Assembly (NCBI GenBank): GCA_964498125.1
Contig: CAZCGE010000023.1
Coordinates: 1 to 26,297, forward strand
DNA: 26,297 nt
Direction: 5' to 3'
Origin: CAMDBL01 sp964498125
GTDB lineage: Bacteria > Pseudomonadota > Alphaproteobacteria > Rhizobiales > Hyphomicrobiaceae
Position 1 is the stretch's first letter. Each line of letters opens with the position of its first letter. Made by a program: the position numbers and the translations under genes. Under the pieces are notes generated by a model. The model was not told where the DNA came from. It saw only the letters and a program-made list of their open reading frames with translations, and ran no database searches. Positions 18,173 to 26,251 of this stretch are shown here, one piece after another.

Positions 18173-19129
18173 CTACGCCTCCAGGAACCCCTGCACGCAC
18201 GCGAACAACTGCATGCGTTGCGTTTCGATCAGCAGGCTGTGGGTGGCGTCGCCGACGATGACCAGACGGCGGTAACGGGCATTGGTGAGGGCGCCGAACA
18301 GGCCCTGCGCCAACGACGGCGGTGTATCGTTGTCGTGATCTCCGACAACCAGCAGGACAGGTGCCGTGATCGCCGCCGGATCGAAGGTGGCGCGGCCCGC
18401 TGCCCAGAACTCGCGCATATCCTGCACCGTGCCGTTGGGCGCGCGCAGCCGCTCGCCCTGGCCCCAAGGGTCGCTCGAGAACGTCGCTTCGGCCCAGGCG
18501 TCGTACCAGGCCTTGGGCATGATCGAGAGCGCTTTCTGAGGGTCCAGACCGGCGCGCCGGCGCGCTTCCGCCTGGCTGCGCGTCACCACCCGATAGGCGC
18601 CGAGCGGGCCCTCGACGTTGATCGGTGAGAATCCCGACCTCAGCCACAGCGGTGCGTAGAGCACGAGGCGATCAACGCGGGCCGGATTCGCCGCCGTGTA
18701 GGTCGCGGTGATCGCCGTGCCCCAGGACCAGCCGATCAGGTGGACGCGCTCGATGCCACTGCGCTTGGCGACCCAGTCGACCACCGCGCCGAGTGCGGCG
18801 ACTGCCTCGGCCGTGCGCATGTATGGCGGATTGTTCTCGGGCGGCTGATCCATCGCTGCCGGACGGGTCGAATGGCCGTAGCCCGGCAGGTCGAGAGCAT
18901 AGGCATCCCAGCCGTGCGCGGCGAGATGGTCCATCCAGGACAAGCCGTCGAGCGCCAGATCGAAGGCCGAGCTCGGATAGGTCGAGCCGTGCATCAGGAT
19001 GACCGCGCGGTTCGGCCGCTGTCCGTCCTCGCGCCGCTTGTTGCGCACGTGCATTTCGATGCCGGGCCCATGCGGCACGCGCAGGTCCTCAGCGACGATG
19101 CGCTCTGGCCCCCCTGACGTGCCGGTCAT
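18173..19129 (-). CDS. Alpha/beta-fold hydrolase
   Basis: The 318-residue product is an alpha/beta hydrolase with the nucleophile elbow GWSWGTA (Ser135), an acid in VVGDHDNDTP (Asp264 or Asp267) and His297 in GDATHSLL. The oxyanion region is MHGSTYPSS near 46-54, and DLPGYGHSTRP near 80-90 is also typical. No signal peptide is seen, so it is probably cytoplasmic. The substrate (ester, lactone or other) cannot be read from the sequence. The ATG at 19129 follows GGGAG by six to seven bases. It lies 70 bases downstream of the zinc peptidase gene on the same strand and converges with the MetE-like gene. The 115-base convergent gap holds only a small hairpin (18063-18076). Confidence 0.87.
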   Translation of the reverse strand: MTGTSGGPERIVAEDLRVPHGPGIEMHVRNKRREDGQRPNRAVILMHGSTYPSSAFDLALDGLSWMDHLAAHGWDAYALDLPGYGHSTRPAAMDQPPENNPPYMRTAEAVAALGAVVDWVAKRSGIERVHLIGWSWGTAITATYTAANPARVDRLVLYAPLWLRSGFSPINVEGPLGAYRVVTRSQAEARRRAGLDPQKALSIMPKAWYDAWAEATFSSDPWGQGERLRAPNGTVQDMREFWAAGRATFDPAAITAPVLLVVGDHDNDTPPSLAQGLFGALTNARYRRLVIVGDATHSLLIETQRMQLFACVQGFLEA

Positions 19130-19199
19130 GGCCTACTCCCTTCATGAGTTCATGTGCAGCGATCGGGCCGGGCCCGGCAACAACCACCAACAAGAACGA

Positions 19200-19886
19200 T
19201 TATATCTTCAGCACCCGGAACCAGCGCATGACGTCGAGCATGCTCAGTGCAGCGGCGGCGACGTAGGTCAGCGCAGCGGCGCGCAGGATTTCGCGCGCGG
19301 CCGACAGGTCCTTCTGGCTGACATAGCCGCCGTCCCTCAGAATGGGCAGGGCGCGCTTGAAACTGGCGTCGAATTCCACCGGCAGCGTCACGGCGTGCAT
19401 CATCACCGTCATGCCGAGGATCAGCACGCCGGCCACGACCTGGATGACCAGGATGTGCGGCGACTTGGACAGCAGCATGATGATGGGTGACGCCAGCATG
19501 ACGACGGCGCCGACCGTTTCCATGCGCTGCGCCTGCTTGGCCAGGCGGGTCCGCGCCGCCAGCGCCGGGTAGCCCGTGGCGTCCTGGATGGCGTGGCCGA
19601 CCTCATGGGCGGCGACGACCACGGCGGCCAGCGTGCGCCCCTTGAAATGATCGGGCGACAACCGCACGGCTTTCTTCTCGGGATCGTAGTGATCGCCCAT
19701 CGGGCTCTCCTCGACCGCGACTTGGGCGAGCCCCATCCGGTCGAGGATATGCCGCGCGAACTCGGCGCCGGTGCCGGGATAGTCGCTGCGCTCGACGGCA
19801 TGGCGCTTCAGGACGGCCTTCACCCACATCCCCGGCAGCAGGGCCAGGCAGAGCACGGCGGCCAGGATGACGAGCATGATCACCAT
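19200..19886 (-). CDS. Membrane zinc metallopeptidase (YugP-like)
   Basis: The 228-residue product belongs to the neutral zinc metallopeptidase family typified by Bacillus YugP. It has an N-terminal membrane segment (about 1-22) and the zinc motif HEVGH at 94-98. A pair of hydrophobic segments lies around 125-165, and the conserved LPVEFDAS at 168-175 probably carries the third ligand, Glu171. A last hydrophobic stretch is near 205-218. The peptidase site should face one side of the inner membrane; substrates in Gram-negative bacteria are unknown. The ATG at 19886 is used, with GGGAG about ten bases upstream; an ATG three codons later is possible. It sits between the TctC-like gene (67 bases upstream) and the hydrolase. 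Confidence 0.87.
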   Translation of the reverse strand: MVIMLVILAAVLCLALLPGMWVKAVLKRHAVERSDYPGTGAEFARHILDRMGLAQVAVEESPMGDHYDPEKKAVRLSPDHFKGRTLAAVVVAAHEVGHAIQDATGYPALAARTRLAKQAQRMETVGAVVMLASPIIMLLSKSPHILVIQVVAGVLILGMTVMMHAVTLPVEFDASFKRALPILRDGGYVSQKDLSAAREILRAAALTYVAAAALSMLDVMRWFRVLKI

Positions 19887-19953
19887 GCCGGCAGCACTCC
19901 CATTTGCTTGCTCACGCGCGCAGCCACGCGATAGCGCGTCGAGTTGGCCAACA

Positions 19954-20967
19954 TTATTTCAGCTTGATGCCGGCCTGCGTGACGACATCTTTCCACATCG
20001 GCACCTCCCTGGCGATGACCGCCTTGAGCGCGTCGGGGCCGCCGGCCAGCACCTCGAATCCGGCCTTCTGCAGGGTGTCGCTGGTGGTCGGCTTGCGCAG
20101 CACGCCGGCGATCTCGGCGGCAAGGCGATTGATGATGTCGCGGGGCGTCCTGGCTGGGGCGGCGATGATGATCTTGGTGTCGAGCAGGAAGTCGTCGAAG
20201 CCGGCTTCCTTCATGGTTGGCACATCGGGCAGATCGTGCCAGCGCTTTTCGCTGGTCACGGCGAGCCCCTTCAGCGTGCCGGCCTTGATATGGGGATGCG
20301 GAGCCGGCAGCGCCATGCAGGCGACCTGAACGGTACTGGCCAGCACCGCCTGCACCGCGGGACCAGCGCCGTTGAAGGGGACATGTGCCGGCTTGATGCC
20401 GGCCCTGATCTTCAGCAGCTCGAAGGCGAGCTGCGGCGTCGTGCCGGTGCCGGGGCTGGCGTAATTGATTTTGTCGGGCTCGGCCTTGGCCCTGGCGATC
20501 AGCTCGCCCAGCGTGTTGATGCCGGCCTTGGCGTCGGCCAGGAAAACATTGGGCGAAGTCACCAGCAGGCTGACGGGTTCGAAATCCTTGTAGGGGTCGT
20601 AGGGCACCAAGTCGTACAGGCTCGGGTTCAGCATGAAAGCGCTGGAGACGACGACCAGCGTGTAGCCGTCGGGCTCGGAGCGGGCCACCTGGCCGAGGCC
20701 GATGTTGCCGCCGGCGCCGGCCTTGTTTTCGACGATGATGGTGCTGCCGGCCATCGCCTCGCCGAGACCGTGCGCCACGACACGGGCGGCCACGTCGGCA
20801 GGTCCGGCCGGCCCGAACGGCACGACGAGGCGGATCGGTTTGTCCGCGGGCCAGGCGGCGCGCGCCGGCGAGAGGCGGGCTGAGATCGGCAGCGCGGCGC
20901 CGGCCGCGGCCATGCCGGTCAGGACGTGTCGGCGCGTGCTGTGACGCGGCGGTGTGTGGCGGGGCAT
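19954..20967 (-). CDS. TctC/Bug-family solute-binding protein
   Basis: The 337-residue product is a periplasmic binding protein of the tripartite tricarboxylate transporter (Bug/TctC) family, which bind small carboxylates. Family phrases seen include DKPIRLVVPFGPAGPAD, ENKAGAGGNIG, INYASPGTGT and HVPFNGAGPA. The N-terminus has a twin-arginine-like signal (TRRHVLTG at 11-18, then a hydrophobic stretch and ARA near 35-37), so Tat export is likely. No TctA or TctB membrane partner is in the window, making it an orphan, which is common for this family in alpha- and betaproteobacteria. The ATG at 20967 has GAGGA upstream. It is divergent from phaB; the 286-base spacer shows no clear operator. Confidence 0.9.
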   Translation of the reverse strand: MPRHTPPRHSTRRHVLTGMAAAGAALPISARLSPARAAWPADKPIRLVVPFGPAGPADVAARVVAHGLGEAMAGSTIIVENKAGAGGNIGLGQVARSEPDGYTLVVVSSAFMLNPSLYDLVPYDPYKDFEPVSLLVTSPNVFLADAKAGINTLGELIARAKAEPDKINYASPGTGTTPQLAFELLKIRAGIKPAHVPFNGAGPAVQAVLASTVQVACMALPAPHPHIKAGTLKGLAVTSEKRWHDLPDVPTMKEAGFDDFLLDTKIIIAAPARTPRDIINRLAAEIAGVLRKPTTSDTLQKAGFEVLAGGPDALKAVIAREVPMWKDVVTQAGIKLK

Positions 20968-21253
20968 GGCGGTTTTTCCTCTGTAACGCGGCTCGCGTCT
21001 CGGTCATCGCAGACTACGCAGCAATGGCACGGCATGACAATGGCGGCGGTATGGGGACGGCGGCACGGAATTGCGCGGCTGCCATCCTAACGGCCAATTG
21101 CGCGGGTCCAGCGCTTGCGTCATCAGCTGGGTCGATCAGGGCGCAGCTTTGATCTTGAGCATTGGACTGCGGCACGATCCCGTCGCATGATGCAGGCGCG
21201 GCGGCTCGCCCCCCACGTCGCGACTGAGCAATGCAGAGCACCAGGAGGATTCG

Positions 21254-22000
21254 ATGGACAAGAAGCGTATCGCGCTCATCACCGGCGGCATGGGCGGTCT
21301 CGGCGAGACGATCACGACCAAGATGCATGACGCCGGCTACCGCGTCGCCGTCACCTACTCGCCGTCCAACAAGACCTCCGGCGCGTGGGTCGAGCAGATG
21401 AAGGCCAGGGGCTACGACGTCAAGGCGTTCGCCTGCGACGTCGCCGACTACGAGTCGTGCAAGGCCTGCGTCGCCGAGGTGGTGAAGCAGAAGGGCGAGG
21501 TCGACATCCTGGTCAACAACGCCGGCATCACCAAGGACATGACCTTCCGCAAGATGGGCAAGGCCGACTGGGACGCGGTCGTGCGCACCAACCTCGACTC
21601 GGTCTTCAACATGACCAAGCACGTCTACGACGGCATGATGGAGCGCGGCTGGGGCCGCATCATCAACGTCTCCTCGGTCAACGGCTCGAAGGGCGCCTTC
21701 GGCCAGACCAACTATTCAGCCGCCAAGGCCGGCATGCACGGCTTCACCAAGTCCCTGGCGCTGGAGTCGGCGCGCAAGGGCGTCACCGTCAACACCATCT
21801 CGCCGGGCTACATCGGCACCAAGATGGTGATGGCGATCCCCAAGGAGGTGCTGGATTCCAAGATCCTGCCGCAGATCCCGACCGGCCGCCTCGGCAAGCC
21901 AGAGGAGGTCGCGGGATTGATCATCTATCTGTGCTCGGAGGAAGCCGCCTTCGTCACCGGCGCCAACATCGCCATCAACGGCGGCCAGCATATGCAGTAG
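21254..22000 (+). CDS. phaB: Acetoacetyl-CoA reductase
   Basis: PhaB reduces acetoacetyl-CoA with NADPH to (R)-3-hydroxybutyryl-CoA, the precursor of polyhydroxybutyrate. The 248-residue product is a classical SDR: TGGMGGLG at 10-17, NNAG at 88-91 and the catalytic triad Ser141, Tyr154, Lys158. QTNYSAAKAGMHGFTKSLAL is the hallmark that separates PhaB from FabG. The ATG at 21254 is preceded by a near-perfect AGGAGG (21243-21248), which predicts strong translation. phaA and phaC are not in the window, so the gene is detached from the usual pha cluster. A palindromic repeat starts four bases behind the stop codon. Confidence 0.93.
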   Translation: MDKKRIALITGGMGGLGETITTKMHDAGYRVAVTYSPSNKTSGAWVEQMKARGYDVKAFACDVADYESCKACVAEVVKQKGEVDILVNNAGITKDMTFRKMGKADWDAVVRTNLDSVFNMTKHVYDGMMERGWGRIINVSSVNGSKGAFGQTNYSAAKAGMHGFTKSLALESARKGVTVNTISPGYIGTKMVMAIPKEVLDSKILPQIPTGRLGKPEEVAGLIIYLCSEEAAFVTGANIAINGGQHMQ

Positions 22001-22004
22001 GGAC

Positions 22005-22030
22005 GGGGTCGGACCCTTGGGTCCGACCCC
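22005..22030 (+). repeat. Palindromic repeat 4 nt behind the phaB stop
   Basis: GGGGTCGGACCC (22005-22016) and GGGTCCGACCCC (22019-22030) form a perfect 12-bp stem with a TT loop, preceded by GGAC. Compared with the common form, A-T at the seventh stem position has become G-C in both arms. TTCTT follows, so weak intrinsic termination is possible. Confidence 0.9.
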
Positions 22031-22100
22031 TTCTTGGAGCGATCGGTCTCCACAAGCGCTCCGACGTCGTCCTGCATATGGAGCGCGCGGTGCTCCGCCA

Positions 22101-22126
22101 GGGGTCAGACCCGAGGGTCTGACCCC
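22101..22126 (-). repeat. Palindromic repeat 10 nt behind the aldolase stop
   Basis: GGGGTCAGACCC (22101-22112) and GGGTCTGACCCC (22115-22126) pair perfectly around GA. Read on the minus strand it is preceded by GGAC, as behind phaB, and lies between the stop codon and the end of the transcript. No T-tract follows. With the copy at 22005-22030 it makes an outward-facing pair in the convergent gap. Confidence 0.9.
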
Positions 22127-22136
22127 GTCCGGGTAG

Positions 22137-22913
22137 CTACTCCTTGTAATCCGGCTCCTTGCGGTCGAGGATGCGCTTCAGCGCTTCGAAGTGGCGCACC
22201 GGCGGCGGCGGGTCGTAGCGGTCGACGCCGCCGAACTCGCGCTTGGTCTGGTCGACGATCTCCTGCGGCACATACTTGAGCCGTGCACCGGTCCACATGG
22301 CATAGAGCTGTACCTGCGCGGCGCGCTCGACGTAGTAGAGCTTGTTGTAGGCGTCCGCCACAGTCGGTCCGACCACCGTGATGCCGTGATTGGCCATGAA
22401 CAGCACGGTCTTGTCACCCAGCGCCTCGACCAGCCGCTCGCCCTCCTGGGGATCGTTGGCCGGGCCGGTGTAGAGGTCGTCGTAGGCGATCGAAGCCATG
22501 ACGCCCATTTCGGTTTGTCCGGTCGGCAGAATGCGCGGGTCCTCGAGCCGGGTCAGCGCGCTGGCAAACGGCATGTGGGTGTGGAACACGGCCTTGGCCT
22601 TGGCCACGGCGCGGTGAATCGGCGCGTGGATGCAGTAGCACGAGCGCTCGATGTCGCCAGAGCCGCGCTTCAGTGTGCCATCGAAGCCGACCTCCATGAA
22701 GCAGGACGCCGTCACCTCCGACCAGTGCAGGCCGAACGGGATCTGATAGTAGCGGTCGGCCTTGCCGGGCACGACGAGGGTCAGGTGGTTGAAGATGCTC
22801 TCGTTGAAACCCTGATTACTGGCGATGCGATGAGCGGCGGCGAGATCGACACGCGCCTCCCATTCCGCGGCGGTGCAGTCGGCGCTGGTCAGTTGCGAGA
22901 CTTTGAGCTGCAT
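22137..22913 (-). CDS. Class II aldolase/adducin-family protein
   Basis: The 258-residue product has the class II aldolase fold with zinc ligands His111 and His113 (VFHTHMPFAS) and His176 (MANHGITVVG). The family includes fuculose- and ribulose-phosphate aldolases and epimerases, decarboxylating enzymes, and non-enzymatic adducin-like proteins. The longer C-terminus (after about 215) is typical of the aldolase/adducin subgroup found beside SDRs in catabolic loci. The ATG at 22913 is chosen over 22991 because AAGGAG lies seven bases upstream and homology starts there. The substrate is unknown. It lies downstream of an SDR and a nitroreductase on the same strand, with gaps of over 100 bases, so co-transcription is possible but not shown. 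Confidence 0.88.
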   Translation of the reverse strand: MQLKVSQLTSADCTAAEWEARVDLAAAHRIASNQGFNESIFNHLTLVVPGKADRYYQIPFGLHWSEVTASCFMEVGFDGTLKRGSGDIERSCYCIHAPIHRAVAKAKAVFHTHMPFASALTRLEDPRILPTGQTEMGVMASIAYDDLYTGPANDPQEGERLVEALGDKTVLFMANHGITVVGPTVADAYNKLYYVERAAQVQLYAMWTGARLKYVPQEIVDQTKREFGGVDRYDPPPPVRHFEALKRILDRKEPDYKE

Positions 22914-22993
22914 GGGGGAACTCCTTGTGCCGGTCGCACCTGCGGGGGCGAGATGTCGCGTTTGCTTCGCTTGGTGATAGCTCTCGTCCATCA

Positions 22994-23019
22994 GGGGTCA
23001 GACCCAAGGGTCTGACCCC
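22994..23019 (-). repeat. Palindromic repeat 17 nt behind the SDR stop
   Basis: GGGGTCAGACCC (22994-23005) and GGGTCTGACCCC (23008-23019) pair perfectly around AA. On the minus strand the GGAC box precedes the stem, as for the phaB and aldolase copies. It lies between two genes of the same strand, ahead of the aldolase ribosome site. Confidence 0.9.
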
Positions 23020-23036
23020 GTCCGGTCGGTCGATGT

Positions 23037-23882
23037 TCAGATATCCCAGGGTTTCGTTTCTTTCAGCAGAAAACCAGCCGGTCGGCCGTATTTGGCGGCG
23101 GCTTCGGCCGGCGGCAGAGAGGCATCCCAGGCGTTGGCATCATAGCGCATGCCGTTGACCTGGTCGGCGGCGGTGGAAACCACCCACAGCAGCGGCGGCA
23201 CCATGTCCTCGGGCTCGACCAGTTTGGCGATCTTACCCGACGCGCTCCAGTCGCGCACCTCCTCGGCGATGCCCAGCGTATTGGCGCCAGCGCCCGGATT
23301 GACGACGTTGACGGTCAAGCCGGTGCCGGCGGCGTCCTTGGCCCACACCTCGCTGGCCATTTCCAGTGCGGCTTTCGAGGAGCCGTAGGGGATCGAGCCC
23401 GGCTGGTTCATGGTGGTCAGCTTGGTGGTGACGTTGACGATGCGGCCCCAGCCCTTCGCCACGCACAAGGGCGCGATGCGGCGGGAGAGCTGGTCGGCGC
23501 CGACGTAGTTGGTGTCCATGACGTTCTGGATCACCGCGTCGGAGGCCTCCCAGAATTTCGGCGGCTCCTTGCGCCGATACTTGTCCGGCGAAATGTAGGT
23601 GAAAGTCAGCCCGGCGTTGTTGACCAGGATGTCGGCGGAGCCGAGCGTGTCGACCGCGGTCTTGATGATCCTGTCGCAATCGGCCGGCTTGCGGATGTCG
23701 GCGATCAGCGGGTGGAACTTGGCCTTGGCCTTGATCTTGGCGACGTCGGCTAGCATCGGCTCGACATCCTCCGGCAGATGGCCGACGCCAAGCACCGGAT
23801 AGCCCTCGCGCAACAGGCCGAGGGCCATGGCGCGACCGAGGCCCCTGAGGCCGCCGGTGACGATGGCGACGCGTTGCGTCAT
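23037..23882 (-). CDS. SDR-family oxidoreductase
   Basis: The 281-residue product is a classical SDR with cofactor loop TGGLRGLG at 9-16, NNAG at 88-91 and Tyr166-Lys170 in YGSSK. The catalytic Ser position, 13 residues before Tyr, is Thr153 (NVTTK), an uncommon but tolerated change. A C-terminal extension of about 30 residues after the core ends in ETKPWDI. The substrate is unknown. The ATG at 23882 follows AGGGAG by eight bases. The neighbours (nitroreductase upstream, class II aldolase downstream) suggest small-molecule catabolism, which is inference only. Confidence 0.88.
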   Translation of the reverse strand: MTQRVAIVTGGLRGLGRAMALGLLREGYPVLGVGHLPEDVEPMLADVAKIKAKAKFHPLIADIRKPADCDRIIKTAVDTLGSADILVNNAGLTFTYISPDKYRRKEPPKFWEASDAVIQNVMDTNYVGADQLSRRIAPLCVAKGWGRIVNVTTKLTTMNQPGSIPYGSSKAALEMASEVWAKDAAGTGLTVNVVNPGAGANTLGIAEEVRDWSASGKIAKLVEPEDMVPPLLWVVSTAADQVNGMRYDANAWDASLPPAEAAAKYGRPAGFLLKETKPWDI

Positions 23883-23994
23883 GAGCTTGCTCCCTGGTCG
23901 CTATGTGTATGGCGAGGCTTTGCCGCCTCTTCAAGTGCCATGCTAGGCGGAAATGGCTGTCACTGCCAATCGCTGTCGTCAATCGGCATGGCTG

Positions 23995-24666
23995 TCATGC
24001 CTCCACCCACGTCACAAACGCTTCCAGTCTCTCACGCTCCGTGCGGAACGTGTTGATCCTGGCGGCGGGTTCGGCAAAGCCCAGCGCCATGCCGCAGACC
24101 ACGATCTGGTCCTGGCCGAGCCGCAAGTGCTGGCGAATGGCGTCGTGGTACTGGCAGAAGGCGGCCTGCGGGCAGGTCTCGAGCCCTTCGCCGCGCGCCG
24201 CGATCATCACCGACTGGATGAACATGCCGGTGTCGAGCCATGAGCCCAGCTCCATGTCGCGGTCGATGGTGAAGATCAGACCGACAGGCGCGCCGAAGAA
24301 CGAGAAGTTCTGGCGATGCTGGGCCGCCATGCCGGCCTTGTCGTCGCGCGTCAACCCAAGGATCCCGTAGAGCCCCCAGCCGCACGCGCGGCGGCGGGCG
24401 AGATAAGGCTCGCGCCACGTGACGGGATAGTAATTGTATTCGCGTTCGCCCTCGTCGCCGCCCGCGTGCCGCGCCGTGAGGTCCTCGGCCAGCCGGTCAC
24501 GCGCGGCGCCGGTCAGGACATGCACCTTCCACGGCTGGATGTTGGAGCCCGACGGCGCCCGGCCGGCGATCTCGAGGATGCGCGCGATGGTCTCCCGCGG
24601 CACAGGTTTGTCGAGATAGGCGCGGATGCTCTGGCGGCCGGTGATGGCCTGCGCGACGGTCATCAT
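23995..24666 (-). CDS. Nitroreductase-family flavoprotein
   Basis: The 223-residue product is an FMN-dependent nitroreductase of the PnbA-like type, reducing nitro groups, quinones or activated double bonds with NAD(P)H. RQSIRAY at 11-17 binds FMN phosphate, APSGSNIQPW at 37-46 is the family signature, and a C-terminal ALGFAEP follows the usual pattern. The frame is open for 73 more codons upstream, but the sequence there is unlike the family. Two adjacent ATGs (24666 and 24663) fit, with GAGGG upstream. It is divergent from the methyltransferase gene, and the shared spacer of 195 bases should hold both promoters. Confidence 0.9.
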   Translation of the reverse strand: MMTVAQAITGRQSIRAYLDKPVPRETIARILEIAGRAPSGSNIQPWKVHVLTGAARDRLAEDLTARHAGGDEGEREYNYYPVTWREPYLARRRACGWGLYGILGLTRDDKAGMAAQHRQNFSFFGAPVGLIFTIDRDMELGSWLDTGMFIQSVMIAARGEGLETCPQAAFCQYHDAIRQHLRLGQDQIVVCGMALGFAEPAARINTFRTERERLEAFVTWVEA

Positions 24667-24861
24667 GGATGGCTGCCCTCTGGTGCTTGCAACGTCGGCG
24701 AATGCGGGTCCGCGCCGGTTGCGCGGGCGATCGACTGGGAAACGTCCCCTGACATGGCTTAATGCATTTGCGGTTGTATTCCCACCAGCGGCGATCCTAA
24801 TGTTCAGTCTCGGGCACTTCGCGGCCTCGGCGGCAAACCAGTTCGAGTGAGCGAGGTGACG

Positions 24862-26052
24862 ATGTCGACCAAGGCAATCCAACAAGGACAGGATCGGACC
24901 AACGCCAATCCGACGTCGCAGCCAGCGTCAAGCCGCGCCGGCAACTTCCGCTTCTTCGACAATCGGCAGAAGTACCTGCTGTTCGTCAATACCTGCAGCG
25001 AGAAGCAGGTGATCGCGCGCCGCGTCGGCCTGGAACTCGGTAACATTCATCCGCAGCCGCCGTCGGTCCGCGTCTTCGATGCCGGCATGGGCGATGGCAC
25101 GGTGCTGACGCGGGTGATGCGCGAGATGCACCGGCGCTTCCCGACCATGCCGTTCACCATCGTCGGCAAGGAGATCAGCCTCGAGGACGTGCGCCTGTCG
25201 CTCGATCGCATGGCCGACCGCCTGTTCGAGCATCCCGCCACCGCGCTGGTCGTCACCAACATGTACTACACGGAGGCGCCCTGGCTGCAGCCCAGGTCCG
25301 TGGCGGCGGCAACGTCGCTGGTGTGGCACGAGTTGGCTTTGACGGGATCGACCTCGGATGAATTCAGCTCGCAGATCGCCGCGCTCGAACCGTTCCTGGC
25401 GCAGAACTGGCAGGCGCGGCATTCGCCGTCCGGCAACCCGATCTACGAGCGGCCGGTGGCGCTGGTCATCTACCGCGATGATTTCCGCTTCCTGCTCGAC
25501 GACGTGATCCCACGGCGCGGCCAGGTTCGCGCCGACTACGACCTCGTCATCGCCTCCCAGCCCTACCGTGCCCGTGCGCCGGTCCCCTTCAAGGCGAGCC
25601 GGGTGATCGCGCCATTGGCACGCGCGCTGCGCCCCGGCGGGCGTCTGCTCGGCATCCAGTCCTTCGGCAATGACCCGGGCCTGGAGCTGGTGCGCAAACT
25701 CTGGCCGGAAGAAAATCCGTTCATGGCCAGCCGGCATGACCTGCTACGCGCGGTGCGCGCCGAGCTCGGCCGGGAGGCGCGGCATTTCAATTTCAATGCC
25801 TATGCCGACGACCGCGCGGTGTTCCGCTACGAGATGCACACTCTGCCGACGGAGATTTCCGAGAGCATCGGCACGTCGACGCTATTCGCAGCCTGGAATG
25901 CCGCTGTCTACGTCGCCCAGATCGAGGACGAGCGCCTGGCCGGCGTGCTGGGCAGCCGGGCCTATCTCGACGCCACGCGCGATGTCTTGCAGAGCCATGG
26001 CAGCCTGTGGTTCCTCGACGAGTCCTACGTCGTCTCGCGCAAGCGCGATTGA
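24862..26052 (+). CDS. Class I SAM-dependent methyltransferase-like protein
   Basis: The 396-residue product has a clear motif I, VFDAGMGDGT at 71-80, and a later RALRPGGRLLGI typical of the strand 5 region of class I methyltransferases. It is longer than a minimal methyltransferase: a large segment, including NIYERP-like sequence and LVIYRDDFRFLL, lies between motif I and the RPGG motif, and about 120 residues follow it. The protein probably binds S-adenosylmethionine; the acceptor is unknown. ATG 24862 is chosen because GAGGTG lies just upstream; GTG 24847 would add five residues. It stands alone, and a palindromic element follows. Confidence 0.75.
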   Translation: MSTKAIQQGQDRTNANPTSQPASSRAGNFRFFDNRQKYLLFVNTCSEKQVIARRVGLELGNIHPQPPSVRVFDAGMGDGTVLTRVMREMHRRFPTMPFTIVGKEISLEDVRLSLDRMADRLFEHPATALVVTNMYYTEAPWLQPRSVAAATSLVWHELALTGSTSDEFSSQIAALEPFLAQNWQARHSPSGNPIYERPVALVIYRDDFRFLLDDVIPRRGQVRADYDLVIASQPYRARAPVPFKASRVIAPLARALRPGGRLLGIQSFGNDPGLELVRKLWPEENPFMASRHDLLRAVRAELGREARHFNFNAYADDRAVFRYEMHTLPTEISESIGTSTLFAAWNAAVYVAQIEDERLAGVLGSRAYLDATRDVLQSHGSLWFLDESYVVSRKRD

Positions 26053-26102
26053 GGCTAGCGAACTAGTGCCCGGAATCACAAATGGCTAGCACACCCACTG
26101 CT

Positions 26103-26251
26103 GTCTTCCCGGCGAAGGCCGGGACCCACGACAGGTTGCAGCGAACGGTGCGTGCCAGATGGGGCGATGCGCAAGCTGCACGCACCGTTCTTCGTCGAGT
26201 GGGCCGTATGTGCTGCCAGCAAACGTGGGTGCCGGCCTCCGCCGGCATGAC
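26103..26251. mobile_element. 149-bp nested inverted-repeat element (MITE-like)
   Basis: The ends (26103-26130 and 26224-26251) are inverted repeats matching at 24 of 28 positions. Each end folds into its own hairpin (CCCGGC-GAAG-GCCGGG on the left, GCCGGC-CTCC-GCCGGC on the right). Inside, GAACGGTGCGTGC (26143-26155) pairs perfectly with GCACGCACCGTTC (26178-26190). There is no gene. No target-site duplication is evident, so mobility is inferred from the structure and its resemblance to common proteobacterial intergenic repeats. The remaining bases to 26297 show nothing clear. Confidence 0.7.

Noticed and set aside
22005..23019. Palindromes read as a CRISPR array
   Set aside because: Copies are irregularly spaced, each is itself a full palindrome, some face opposite ways, and there are no uniform spacers or cas genes.
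22137..24666. Aldolase, SDR and nitroreductase as a defined catabolic operon
   Set aside because: The gaps are over 100 bases, one contains a palindromic 3'-end element, and no shared substrate can be deduced. I kept them as separate genes.
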